A DNA stretch of 64,000 bases from Owenia fusiformis (taxonomy: Eukaryota; Annelida; Polychaeta; Sabellida; Oweniidae). The translations under genes were made by a program, and so were the position numbers. Shown here piece after piece: positions 37,501-49,456 of this stretch (its first letter is position 1; the number at the start of each line of letters is the position of its first letter). The notes under the pieces were generated by a model. That model was not told where the DNA came from. It saw nothing but the letters and a program-made list of their open reading frames with translations, and made no database searches. The DNA lies in the NCBI GenBank assembly GCA_903813345.2, contig CAIIXF020000003.1:12662931-12726930 (forward strand), in the 5' to 3' direction.

Positions 37501-40429
37501 TTTTAAAATACAAGAAAACTTGACTAATGAGACACGCGGATGTACGTACGTACATTATGAGCATCAGCTGCTGCGAGTTAATAGGTCTATGATGAAGAAA
37601 AAACGAAGTATTTATCACAAAGATTAATTATATGTCAAAGACATGTTAGATATATTGCCGGAGTATTCGATTCAGTGAACGATTCTATTTAAGAAAAGAC
37701 GTTCTTTGAAATGCTTCATTTTTGCAGAAATGCCCGATTTGGGAAAAATCTGGTTTCTAAAATCATAAAGGTAAAATCGTATTCTGTCTAAGGCATGAGA
37801 GGTGGTGTTCAGAGTATTTCCGGTAATTGATTTTTACGAATGTCTGGATAGGAATATCTGGTAAATATTTTGTGATTTTTCAAAATAATTTACCAGCAAA
37901 CAGTGCCCAATTTCAATTAAGGCTTTTCATTTGTGACATTAGATAGATTGTTTTAAGACAGTGAAAGAATGTAAAGGTGTTATTTCAATTAGCGTGAGAG
38001 GTGGTTTTCAGGATATTTCTGGTAATAGATTTCTTTACATATCCGGAATGGGAGTCCAGTAATTGCCGTCTAGGAAAACATCAATATTGTGATAATGAAT
38101 AAGTAAAATTGTAACAAATGTATATTACGGGACGTTGTACAGTTGTAGGCCTATGCCATAATTAAACAATTAAAAGGGATAAGGTAAAATAATGAGTCTC
38201 ATGGGAACAGTTTGACGTTTTGACGCATGCACACTGCAAAACACAATACGATAGGATCTCACAGTAAACAAATTACATCCCATCGTATTTAAATAGAATG
38301 ATTTTTCTTTCTTATATTAATGTGAGAATTGTGTATTCTACTATTAAGACTGGAGTCTTTTGTAATTATATTAACTTAAACCTGGGTGTAAAAAAGTATC
38401 AAAAATAATGCAACACGATTCAAAGATTCCGATGTTGAAGCACAAATGATTTTAGATGTTTGATTATGAGTATTTCCGCCTATACTGTTTCCTCCTGCTG
38501 ATCTTCCAATCGTTTTGATGAGTTTAAATGATAAAACATATATTCCTACATACGTTTATTTTTTTCACATAACTGTTTACTTATTATTGAGGGGTTTAAC
38601 AGGGGACCACAAAAAATTAAAAAATATTATTATTTTGATATTTTTGAAGTTTACAACGTATTATAAAAATTAGAAATATTAAGTCTTGATATATTTTTTT
38701 AAGTTTACAACTGATGATCTACTAATGAATTGCTTGTTTGAAAGGTAATATATCTATTTTATTTGTTAAATTGAAAATGAGACCATCTGTCTGTTTGTAT
38801 TTTTTTGTTAAAATTTTAACAAATAAATGACACGGTAAGTTCACCTAAATTGTACGTCTATGTTGATCTTCAGGATTTGACAAGTAAAAAATAATATTTA
38901 TTTGATGTGTAATCCATGTTTTTTAATCATCTTTCTCACCGGTGTTCTCCAGGGTTGCACTTATTGTCACACCTATTTTGATCCATGATCTTTTTATTTT
39001 TTATTTCATGATCGTACTACAATTGGCAATAAACTGTGAATGTATGAGCGACCATAAATGTACAGGCCCATTGAAATAGGGGATGGGGATGTGTTGGGTG
39101 CGACTGCATTCCCTATGGCACCCCTCACTAAAACTGAAAAGGGGAATTTTTTATTATTTTTTCTAATTGACTCAAACACGTTGGGTGTGCATGGAAATCA
39201 CTGAAGAGTATTGTACCCCGTGCACCCTCCTACCAGAAAACAGTGGAATTAAGTAGTTTGATCTCAAACATAAAAAGTTTCAAGAATTTTATTCTATTAT
39301 TTCTAACACTTCCAAGTATTGGTAGAAGGATCTATCAAGTATCATCATAAATTAGGTGTGTATGTCATTTCGAATTTTCTCTAAAATTGACTTAACGGGG
39401 TATCATCATATTTTGAAATTTGATGATATCCCCATGTTAAGTCAATGGAGACAAATAAAATTAAAAACAGAAGATGTGCAGTTCGCAAAGCTTTACCTAC
39501 CTTCCAAGGTCAAGGTTTTTTAGCATTGTTCTCTAATAATTTATCATATGTTCATATTTTTGTAATAATGTTTCTAATTTATAATTGATGATTTGGTAAA
39601 TTAGACCCCTGCTGAAATCACAAATTAATAAACATCTGTTAAGTTGTATGATGTTCAACAGATTTAGAAATAGTCGATGATGTAATTATAACTAATATGG
39701 ACTAATTCAAATCGTTTAACTTTAACAATAATTTTTTTTAAATTAAACAGTATTTTATGAGTTATACCACCCACTGTGAGTTTTGAGTCCATTTTTGGTC
39801 TTATTTTTTCAGTTAAAATCGTATAAAATGTTCTTGATATCAAAGAGGATATGATATTTTAACTTATTTACATGTAAATATGAAAAAATTATTTTGAAAA
39901 ATGGCCCCTGCGTAATCCAAAATAAATGATAAACAGTAATGTTATGTGATGCTCAACAAGCAAAAATATGATCAGTGATATTAAATCTACCAATACAATA
40001 TAAATACAGTGGAGCTTCAACTGGAGGTAGATATTAAAATTTAGTAATGTTTAATGTGCAGCAAAGCTGTGGCCTTTTGTAATTTGGGGAGTTATGATCA
40101 GCCATGTTAATTTTTCCGAAAATAACATGGCAGAGAAGTATCAAAATATAAGAGGACACAGATATGATAGCTAAACTACAAAACAAACTAAAATATACAA
40201 AATATGTTTCTATTTTTACATAAACTGTTTCAATTTGGTCATTTAATTGCTTATTTTTTAAATTCAAAGTACTCACAAACATTTAAAATTTTACTGTAAT
40301 GATACTCTTATACTTTATCGATTGCCGAGGAAATACTTGTCAAATAGTGACTTTTTGGGACACCCGATATATAAACTTTTTTTAAATTTATTTTATCTTA
40401 TTCAAGAGAATTCCCCTTCAATTCTAAAG
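34553..40429. other. About 5.9 kb of AT-rich sequence, no supported gene
   Basis: The opposing frames at 35503-35880 (+) and 35556-35825 (-) have no recognisable domain. A clean hairpin with about 24-bp arms (TTGACTTAACGGGGTATCAT and complement) is at 39386-39446. 39060-39230 has CACCC/GGGTG-rich text of unknown origin. If the receptor gene reads through here, this is intron. Confidence 0.35.
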
Positions 40430-41400
40430 TAATGGGTGTTTCATAATGCCCCCTCCCCATCCGCAGCCATTTCTAGATTACATGGCCCCATAATCTATAC
40501 ATCATGATAAAGCTTATTGAATTAGGAACACAATTTATGAACTTATGTTTTGCAGTAACTACAACCCTAATTTGCTAGATTTATGACCGCCATTTTTAAT
40601 GGAAATAAAGAGATAGGCAGATAATTGCAAATTCCATTGCATCTTGTATAGCTCTCTGGGTAGTTAAAAGGAGTTAAAAATTTCTTTCAAATATCATTAG
40701 TATACATCATCGGCATTCTTAAAATGCTATAATTGGTTCATTACTGGAGATATTACTTTTCTGTTCTGACTTTTTAGAAAAGGTGGCTGTAGGATTGTAT
40801 GCAATCTATAGATCAAATGGGCACCATTTGTAGTGATATATAGACTCCCCTCAATAAGTTTGACAGCCGTGTCATAACCTGTAAAGAATAAACTAATAAC
40901 GCAAAAGCAAATATAACTTTATCTCCTTACCTCCAAATGTTCTCAATTTTCGAAAATTTATGACAATTTTTGAAATTGACATTTCTATGTAAACCAATGG
41001 GAAGTGGTAGGTTGGCCGCAAGTCATATGATAAAATATCCAAAAAGTTATAGGCCTCCAAAGTAGTTTGCAAAAAGTTAGATAATTTGATTTTCTATACA
41101 AAAAAATGTTGCTATTTTTTGCTAAATTTTTTCTTGAATAGATATATCCTGGAATCGATATCTGATTTGCCCCGGCCCGTACCCACCATTCCCCATTGGT
41201 CTACATTGGAATGATGATTTTCACAAAGTCTTCAAATGTGTCAGCAATTTTCGACCACTTGTAATTGAGGAAAAAATTTAAAACATTTGGTTCCCAAATT
41301 TATTGAGGGGGGTATCTAATTGTAAAAGTTGCTGATCTAAATCAAAATGCCAACTAGAATTGATAATTGGATGGGGGCAGTCATTATGAAACACCCTGTA
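40430..41400. mobile_element. TA-flanked mariner-like foldback with a nested inverted repeat
   Basis: The element (40432-41398) has ends ATGGGTGTTTCATAATGCCC and CATTATGAAACACCCTG with TA on both sides. Inside, a second pair of arms (about 40845-41085 and 41100-41322) starts ACTCCCCTCAATAAGTTTG and is inverted as CAAATTTATTGAGGGG. It also shares TAAACCAATGGGAAG inverted as the block CCCCATTGGTCTA. No transposase is visible. Confidence 0.65.
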
Positions 41401-42550
41401 GATCGTTTCTTATCTTTATTTTATTTCTTAATTTTGCCCTTCAAAATTCAAAAATTCAAAATGGCCACCTTAACATTAAATTTTGAGATTAAATTCTGAG
41501 ATTTTACCGATATGAGTCTTTTACGTGGAAATCAAGGTTTTAACAGTAGATTGTGAATAATAATTTATGACATATTCCAAATGTATGCCAGTGAATAACT
41601 TGTTCGTTTGGATTTGCTATTTTTAGTGTGCAATATTGTTGTCTTTGGACATATTTCGTAGTTGCAACTGCACAGCACTTCGCGTTCATACTTCACTCAA
41701 TAAATTTCACTTAAAGATAATCTGCCGTCATTGAAGAGATATATGTCAAGTTAAGTACGTCTTTTCTGAGTGTCTACAGTATCAATTAGGTGCTCTTCTC
41801 AAGCTTCAGTCTCTCTTATTTGCTCATAACACAAGATAATGAAAATCAACGTGTTCTAAAAGATATCATACACGAGTATTACCTGGTATGTGTATCAAAA
41901 TCAGTCCTATTTTGTACCACTTTGGTTTATTAATAAAATCTCTAAAATATACCTTGTTAAAGGAAATTGACGAAATTGCCAAATGTGATTAAAATGTTAG
42001 ATACGTGTTTCAAAAAAGGATTTATATCCTCTCAGTCTCGGTAGTTTAAGTTAGTAGCAACACCAAAGTCACACATAAAAGTCCTCGTTGACCCATTTTT
42101 GCGAAAATGAAGTGTTTGTGAACGTCATTGTGTTACGACATTATCACTGGTACCCACCCTTACTTTATAACAAAATGGATGAACTTAATTCCGTCGGAGG
42201 AACGTAACGTATTTATATCAGATACCATCTACGCTGGAGTGGAAATTCCAATATTTTGGGTGCAATTTTTTCACTTTTATACGTGTGTGTGTGCAGTACA
42301 CCCTGTCCCTACGTAGCGATTTTGTGTTATGAACCTATGATATCTTCATTTTGGACGCATCATTTTCCATTTTCTTACCTTGGGAATGAAATAATATTTT
42401 TAAAAAAAGCTTTAGTCGCTTTATCTACTATATTTGGATAGTTGACATAAAAAAATGTAAACGATATGATGTATTTTACGTTTTATTTGGATTTCTATTA
42501 ATGTGTCAAAGAAAATAGTGTAATGTAAAATGTATTTCATGTACTTTTAG
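41401..42550 (+). other. Probable intron upstream of the receptor exon
   Basis: AT-rich, ending in a pyrimidine-poor but acceptable 3' splice site (TGTACTTTTAG at 42540-42550). The frame 42128-42316 is not recognisable as receptor sequence. Confidence 0.6.
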
Positions 42551-42958
42551 GTTGTGAAGATGTTGGTTATAGTTGTGGGACTCTTCGCTATTCTTTGGCT
42601 CCCATACCGCGTTCTTGTCGTCTACAATTCGTTTGCTAAAGAAACCTATATGGATCCATGGTTCCTCATGTTCTGTAGAACAATGGTCTACATCAACAGT
42701 GCTATCAACCCCATACTGTACAACGCCATGTCGGGGAAATTCAGACGAGCTTTCAAAAATCTCTTCGTCTGCGGAAGAAAGGCAGGCCAAGGCAGTTTTA
42801 CAGAAATACCAATGAACGCTAGGACTCCTCCATCATCGCCCGACAATCGAGGAAAATATCGATATACTGGTAATCAAACCTCGAAGAAAACTGACGAAGA
42901 GGAAATTGCTCTAAAACTGTCCAGTGGTAGAAAGACCAACCACATAGATTTTGTGTAA
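42551..42958 (+). CDS. Terminal coding exon of a TRH-receptor-like class A GPCR
   Basis: The exon starts after an AG at 42549-42550 and encodes 135 residues to TAA at 42956-42958. Residues 1-24 (VVKMLVIVVGLFAILWLPYR) form TM6 with the LWLPY form of the CWxP motif. NSF, an MDPWF stretch and an FCR region make the third extracellular loop and TM7 start. NSAINPILYNAMSGKFRRAF contains the NPxxY motif and helix 8; a Cys in LFVCGRK could be palmitoylated. The block aligns closely, from memory, with vertebrate TRHR (ALLWMPYRTLVVVNSF; NSAINPVIYNLMSQKF). An intron at the start of TM6 also matches the TRHR gene as I recall it. Invertebrate relatives are EFLGamide/TRH receptors. The tail is Ser/Thr/Pro-rich and ends IDFV. 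TM1-TM5 are not found upstream in this window, so the gene is partial here. The exon is richer in G+C than its flanks. Confidence 0.9.
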   Translation, partial: VVKMLVIVVGLFAILWLPYRVLVVYNSFAKETYMDPWFLMFCRTMVYINSAINPILYNAMSGKFRRAFKNLFVCGRKAGQGSFTEIPMNARTPPSSPDNRGKYRYTGNQTSKKTDEEEIALKLSSGRKTNHIDFV

Positions 42959-43185
42959 ATAGCCAAAGGACTGACCGCATTCACAGGGTGATTACATTAG
43001 GTAAAAATGTAAAATACTCTGGTATTTAGCTCATTAATCAAATCTAAAAGAAAACCTTTCCATGTCATGCCATTTGATTGTTTGGAATAACAATTGCCAT
43101 AGAGACGTCAAAGTGTCTCACTCGACCTTATATACATTAAAATAATTGTTTCAATTTATTTAGGGTACAAAAGGGACTTACTCGG
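42959..43185 (+). other. Probable 3' UTR and flank of the receptor gene
   Basis: No canonical AATAAA is present close to the stop; an ATTAAA-type motif is at about 43136. The 3' end cannot be fixed. Confidence 0.35.
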
Positions 43186-43189
43186 CCTT

Positions 43190-43402
43190 GCGTCATTTAT
43201 CGCACCCCCGCCCCCACAACCAATAAGAATATAGAAGAAGAAAATAGCTTTAAAATGCTTTTATTTGAAGCTTCTAGCTCAAGGAAGGAAGTTGCATCAA
43301 TTTTTGTAAATTCCAAGATAAATCTTAATTTTTTGGCTTGTGTATGCCACAATCGCACCCCCCCCCCCCCCCCCCCACACTCAAAGCTGGCTACGCCCCT
43401 GG
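43190..43402. repeat. Copy of the 'gcgtagccagga' dispersed element
   Basis: The block contains CGCACCCCCGCCCCC, TTTATTTGAAGCTTCTAGCT, GGAAGGAAGTTGCATCA, a long C-run and GGCTACGCCCCTGGC. These motifs occur in the same order as 32726-32890. Confidence 0.75.
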
Positions 43403-43531
43403 CACATCGAACACAGATTAGCGATTAGCGCCCATCACAATGTATGCATTTTCATCCAGATTCAACGACAATAGTCTTGCTTCAACCTTTGTGACCCCCT
43501 CATGTCGCCCTCATCACTCTCACATAATTCC

Positions 43532-44014
43532 TTAAAGGCCCATGAAAAAGTTTTAATAACTTAATCTTATATGTAGTAGCCTTGCCAAGTTATTAAATGT
43601 GATTCATGAAATTTTTAAAGTTAGTTTTGAGGGACTTTTTGTTCGAAAATTCGTGAACTTGTTTCCAATAGTTTTTCGTATATTTTGAAAAGTAAACATT
43701 TGAAAAAAAATTGTTTACCCTAAATGACATGGCGTAACCAAGTGACATCACAAATTTTAAAAATTGTATGAAATCAAATGTATGCCTATGATTAAAATTA
43801 TTTATCTAAATAACTTTGACTTAATCTTTGCCCAATGAAATGTAGAAAACAGTGTGTTTACAGTCTACACCGTTGTATTTGATGATAATCTGTAAACAAA
43901 CTTTTGCTGCAAAAAAGTTCAAATCTTTAAAAAATCATTGACCATTTTTTCAAAAAAGAACAAAAAAACTTGAGAAATTATATTTCGCTCTCAAACTTTG
44001 CCAAGTGCCTTTAA
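43532..44014. mobile_element. 475-bp MITE with TTAA duplication
   Basis: The element (43536-44010) starts AGGCCCATGAAAAAGTTT and ends AAACTTTGCCAAGTGCCT (inverted), with TTAA on both sides. TTAA targets are used by piggyBac and Kolobok families. The interior is AT-rich with no frame. Confidence 0.8.
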
Positions 44015-45461
44015 TGCCTGCTTGAGCCCAAATTAAAAACCTTGTGTTGAACTGTTTTAGAATATTTGCATCGTCTTTCACTGCGTATTATGTCTACACA
44101 GTGGTCTGGGTAGGCTTGGACCAAGCCTAGAGATTCGCCTTGTTTAGCTTAATGTGTGGAATTACGTTGGAACATGCACGTACGTCGTATTCCTTTGTTG
44201 ATGAGCTAATTAAATCTGTTCTGTCTTAAATTTGTTTCGAATGAGTAATGGTGATTCGAGTCTGCTTAGAAATTGGTGTAAGGCGATGCTCATGTTCAAC
44301 GATCTTGGATAATGCGTAAAAGTGATACCATCCTTTATTTCATAATTACTATGCTATTCATCGGATATAAAGACAAAATATCATAAATACTGATATTCAT
44401 TCCATAATACTCCAGTGTTTTCCCGGGAAATAGAATATCATACTGTCCCTCGTGAAATCGTATTCGCTCAGAAAAATAGTATTTAACTGGGAAAATCGTA
44501 TTGGGATTATATTCACCCGGGTTGAAATCGTATTGCGATCTTATTCCCAATGGCAATCGTAATTCGAATAAATCAAATACTATAACCACACCACATTATG
44601 TGATATCGATTCTCCTTTTCGCGGAAAGTAAGGATATGTGTATCCCAGGTTGCACCACAAAAAATTAATTTGGAGATCGTATTTAAAAGAACGCAATTTC
44701 AAGTTCATGTCTGAAAGTCAGGTGCATTTGAAATATAGAGTGACTATTGATTCACTCCTTAAGGATTAAACCACCGATGACTTACCATTTTTAACAGCAT
44801 CTTTGATTGAATTCAGTAAAGCATTGCTTATCATTTTCCATGGCTTTTTCGACGTTTCTAATCAGAGCATGTACATGCACAGGGTCATCCCAGAGTATGT
44901 CATTCTACATGCACATGGTCATCCCAGAGTATGTCATTCGTTTAAGACAGATACAAGCAACATTTTTGAATAAATCATGAAATCAAGTGAGTTCTTAACA
45001 TAGAGGCCTGTGCCAGTCTGCCCCATCTAAAACAGAACAAAACAAGTGCTGGCATCTATTTATTCAGTTTTATCCAGCTATATAGCATTAACTCCCTTAT
45101 TGAAACCCCTTAGCCCGAAATATGTTGAATTGTATATGACAGCGTCCCTCGATGAGAAAACAGAATTATTGTTTGTTCTTACTTAACAATAGGACCTTTT
45201 GTAAATATGAAGGGATGGCGTTTGATTATCATTGTAATAAAAATGGAATCGTTATGTAAGTTAGTGCTAATCTCGCAAGTTCTTTGTACATAAGGTAATG
45301 AATCAATGCTAGATGTTTAGTGGTCTATGGACGAAAATACTGGCAAAGCAATGTGCTTTAAGTATCAACAATCATCAATACAAACAGAACATACCGGGGC
45401 TTGCAGCTGATATATATAGATGGCTTATAAAGCTAAATGAAATAAGTAGATAATGAATAGA
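44015..45461. other. Unassigned sequence with two small tandem structures
   Basis: 44450-44585 repeats AAATCGTATT at irregular intervals (about five times). 44872-44939 is a 34-bp unit (tacatgcac..gtcatcccagag) present twice in tandem with one difference. No gene is supported; the frame 44335-44589 (-) covers the AATCGTATT motifs. Confidence 0.5.
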
Positions 45462-46427
45462 TACAGGGTGGTCAAAAACGGCAATCCTAATTTTTCCTCA
45501 AATCTTTGTCATTTTTAGAAATTTTGCCCTGATATTTGGCACACATGTACATCATTCAATTTCATACTAGATTGTTTATTTCATGAACATTGGACTGATA
45601 TTCGCAATGTTACAGCACTTTAAACAAGGTGCCCCAGTTTTCCAATATCGTGCTGTAGGCAAACCTGCACACATTTTTTAAACCTGTCAATGACATAACT
45701 GCATTCCTCAGCATGTATGGCCTGAACGACACATGTGATCTTTATTTTGAGGTCAAATGTCTTTCTGGTGTTATTATCCTACACTTTATCTTTGGGGTAT
45801 CCCCAGTGGTAAAGATTAAATGGGGCCATATCTGGGCTATGGGGTGCCCATTCATTGTCTGTTGTACTGCTGATAATGTGGTCATTGAAGTGGTCCCAAA
45901 GCCATTATTGTGCATCATTGGGTGTATGGGGTATGTTTCTGTCTTGTTGGATCCACTGTTGCTGCTTATCAACCCCCTGGGTTCACCTAAAGTCCCCAAG
46001 AACTCCATGGAAATCACAAATAGAGTTTGATGTTGACAGTTATTGCATATCCGTTGATATCATCAAAGGTAAAGGACCATATCTTCTGAGAACACACTAA
46101 ACTGTGCATCTGTCTGTGTGAAGGTGCCTCACCAGTACTTCATCAAGTGCTCGGCTCTCCAAGAATACATTGTTATAGTTTACCAGTGCATCAAGTTGGA
46201 AATGGAGTTCATTTGAATAACAGACCAGCTCAGACAGCCCGAAAGTGGCCATCTGGGGTATGTTGCTTAAAATGCAGTAATATTGTGACAATCAGTCCTA
46301 TGGTCATGAAATATGGTAGGTTGGTAGGCAATTGAATGATCTACAAATGTGTAAAATATCAGGGAGTTATTTCTTAGAAAGACAAAGATAATAGGAAAAA
46401 CTAGGATTGCCGTTTTTTACCACCCTG
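45462..46427 (-). mobile_element. Tc1/mariner-type element with a decayed transposase
   Basis: Inverted ends CAGGGTGGTCAAAAACGGCA (45464) and CCGTTTTTTACCACCCTG (to 46427). TA is present on the left only. On the minus strand about 45985-45790 reads WIQQDRNIPHTPNDAQ, then WAPHSPDMAPFNLYHWGYPK. These correspond to the Q-D-G-A and S-P-D-L catalytic regions of IS630/Tc1/mariner transposases. The G in QDG is replaced, and stops and frame changes occur, so it is inactive. The overlapping frames on both strands are its shadows. Confidence 0.85.
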
Positions 46428-48232
46428 TGGCGTAAAATAGTCAAGTTATATTATAATTATTTTAATGGTAACAATAGTTAAAATACAGTGTATACGAGTA
46501 GTTTGGACAAAATATTTGTGAACACACTGAACACAAAGCTCACAATATATGATATAAAGTTGTAAACATATTTTGTAAAATTGTGAAATTGGTGTTTGAA
46601 ACCTAGTGTTTAACCCTTCAATTTTTGTTTTTACACCTTCTAAAGGTTGTTGGGGTATGTTTGGTTGGTCGACACAATACAAGTAACTGCAAAGAAGCTT
46701 TTTTTCATTCTGATTTCAGTTTTTAATTAGATAATTCAGTTTTTTGTAACATTTTGCGTCCATGGCAATTAATATACAATGTATATTAATTGAATATATG
46801 TTTTGGTCGTAGTGATTTTCTTTGACCTCAGGCTGTACAAAAAATTACCATGCGATTTACATCTGGTTTGTTTTATCGGAAAGAAAATGAACTGATTGAA
46901 GATTAGATGGAATTTTATGTAGATTTAATGATCACTTCTGATATTTTCATTGCAAAGTATGTGCCCTGGGGACCCTAAAGACGATTAAGGGTTAGACATT
47001 GTATGTGTATGAATATGTACGTTATCTTACATAGATTAAAGTTCTTCGATCGAGAACTTTTGGTTAAAAATCAAATCTTAAAATAGACATATAATAGGGG
47101 GTCAAGAAGGAATACCACAGGGTAGTCTCTTTGGAAAACACCATCGAAGATATGATCGCAATGCTATAAAGATATGCGACAACATGTTGAGAAAATATAG
47201 CTTGGGTTTCTTAAAAACGCATATATGACGTGCACGGACCTGGGGACAATTCGGGAAATACGGGCTAATCTCAGCTTCAAGCGTTAATCTCTGCCTTATT
47301 TAAAAAGCTAGCTATGTGTTTTATATATCATTTTGAAGTATTTTTATTCGCATTTCAGTGAAATTATTTTTCCTTCAAAATTTTGAAGGGATCCAACATA
47401 TTTCTAAAGTTAAATATATCCCGACATCGTCAAATACGCTGTAAGACGTAACACTTTACGCTTACAGGGCTCGTTGAAATTGGGATAACTTTTGAAATAA
47501 TGATCAAAATCCCACTAAAATTTCAACATTTATTCAATGGAACATGTTCATTTATGACGTCACAATTGCCTAACGGCTCCAGCTCAAATTATCTTATATG
47601 AACGCTTTTATAATTTTCAAAATTTTGTAAGCTTTTGAAGGCGAATGGGACGAGCAATAAGTTTACCTTCATTTAACCCTCTAATTCAAGTCAGATTTGA
47701 AAGAAAAATTAACTGCACAATATTGTCATGGCGAAATTTACAAAACAATAACCGGTTTGTTTATTTTGTAAATAATATTAAAATAAGAGCTGGTTTTCGA
47801 GACTTGAAAAAAATGTGACGCATCGATTTTTTACCACAAATTCCATACATATCAATTTTTACCAACGCCCCAAGTGGATTTCCTGACCGTTTTTCATAAT
47901 TGAAAAACATTTTAAAAATATTGTCCTCGAGATCTTGCTACCCTGTGAATTTTGTCATGATTAGATAAGGATAAAGTGTTTTATTTTTAGGTTGACTAAA
48001 CTTGACAAAAATGTGACGCTTGTCGTTTTTGACGTTGTAAGGCTGTTTGCGCCCTATTCTGCTCATTGTTTTGTCTTGGTTTTTGACGACATAATGTTAT
48101 GCTAATTGTCCCCAGTTTCGTGCGACGTGTAATACTTTTTATTGAGCAGTAATATTGTTATAACTTGAGTTTAACAGTCAGAGCTATTATCCATATCTGT
48201 AACTGCTTTTAAATTAAAAAATACACTCAGTC
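46428..48232. other. Sequence without a supported gene
   Basis: Only short frames. A TGACGTCA element is at 47555-47562. The phrase CAAAAATGTGACGC (or a near variant) occurs near 47808 and 48006. Confidence 0.3.
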
Positions 48233-48340
48233 TGGTGATCCGCTCGATTACGCCTGTTACCGAAACGGTTTGTTTCGGTAAAAAAATTATTAGTCCCAAC
48301 CACATTTATTCTCACAAACGTGTATCAGTATCATTTGTTT
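48233..48340. repeat. Dispersed repeat with a small hairpin, second copy at 63851
   Basis: TGGTGATCCGCTCGATTACG is followed by TTACCGAAAC-GGTTT-GTTTCGGTAA (perfect 10-bp stem) and later CTCACAAACGTGTATCAGT. The same order recurs at 63851-64000, where the window ends inside the repeat. Confidence 0.8.
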
Positions 48341-48500
48341 TAGAAAATGCACATGTTTGCGAAAAATAGCCCAGAAGAAAACAGAATCGTCGATTTAATT
48401 CCTCACTTAAGTTACTAACTGTTTTTCTAAAAGTTTCAGCTTATAAAATATTTTTTCTCATAACGTCATTATATATTTTATCCCGGCAGTGCTGTGGATT

Positions 48501-49000
48501 NNNNNNNNNNNNNNNNNNNNNNNNNNNNNNNNNNNNNNNNNNNNNNNNNNNNNNNNNNNNNNNNNNNNNNNNNNNNNNNNNNNNNNNNNNNNNNNNNNNN
48601 NNNNNNNNNNNNNNNNNNNNNNNNNNNNNNNNNNNNNNNNNNNNNNNNNNNNNNNNNNNNNNNNNNNNNNNNNNNNNNNNNNNNNNNNNNNNNNNNNNNN
48701 NNNNNNNNNNNNNNNNNNNNNNNNNNNNNNNNNNNNNNNNNNNNNNNNNNNNNNNNNNNNNNNNNNNNNNNNNNNNNNNNNNNNNNNNNNNNNNNNNNNN
48801 NNNNNNNNNNNNNNNNNNNNNNNNNNNNNNNNNNNNNNNNNNNNNNNNNNNNNNNNNNNNNNNNNNNNNNNNNNNNNNNNNNNNNNNNNNNNNNNNNNNN
48901 NNNNNNNNNNNNNNNNNNNNNNNNNNNNNNNNNNNNNNNNNNNNNNNNNNNNNNNNNNNNNNNNNNNNNNNNNNNNNNNNNNNNNNNNNNNNNNNNNNNN
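48501..49000. other. Assembly gap of exactly 500 N
   Basis: A run of 500 N. The round length suggests a fixed-size scaffold join and not a measured gap. The right edge resembles part of the palindromic element at 13779-14444. Confidence 0.98.
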
Positions 49001-49075
49001 TGTGCAATGAAGCTGAACTAATTACACCCTACTCACTCACTTACCTTTCTTGGCCATTATTTTACCTAATAGCTG
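49001..49075. repeat. Partial arm of the 13779-14444 palindromic family
   Basis: GAAGCTGAACTAATTACACC followed by ACTCACTCACTTACC resembles the right arm near 14198-14250 (gaagct ... gctgaactaattacaccaac). The remainder is presumably inside the gap. Confidence 0.5.
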
Positions 49076-49314
49076 GTTTATCCATTACGTAACTAAGGGG
49101 GGTTGGGATTGGCTCTCTCTACATGGAGTCTTGCTCATATTTTATTAGCAATTCACGAGTTGAATGGTCGATTTGACACACCCCTCAACATGACCAGCTC
49201 ATAAACAGGATAAGATTAAGCACAATGCCAATGGATTAAGCCTAGATTTATCTCTTGGTCTTACAGTAAAACTATTTCAAGTCACTTCAGAATTTCTATC
49301 TTAATCTTCGGTTT

Positions 49315-49456
49315 ATGCCTGGGTCACATTTGCACTGATCCATCGGCCGGCGCCCGACCGAGTGAGTGTTTTGTTCAATATTGTATTCAATTTTGAACAA
49401 AATACTCAATCGGCCAGGCGCCGTAGTGAAAATCGGAGCAAATGTGACCAAGGCAT
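49315..49456. mobile_element. 142-bp hairpin MITE
   Basis: ATGCCTGGGTCACATTTGC and GCAAATGTGACCAAGGCAT form the outer stem. GGCCGGCGCC and GGCGCC form an inner stem, and TTTTGTTCAA pairs with TTGAACAAAA at the centre. Confidence 0.9.

Noticed and set aside
42128-42441. Open frames just upstream of the receptor exon
   Set aside because: No transmembrane or receptor motif and no matching splice donor; treated as intron.
45713-46100. Plus-strand frames of 81-105 codons
   Set aside because: They are shadows of the mariner transposase remnant on the minus strand.
48441-49021. Open frames of 173-188 codons
   Set aside because: They consist almost wholly of N.
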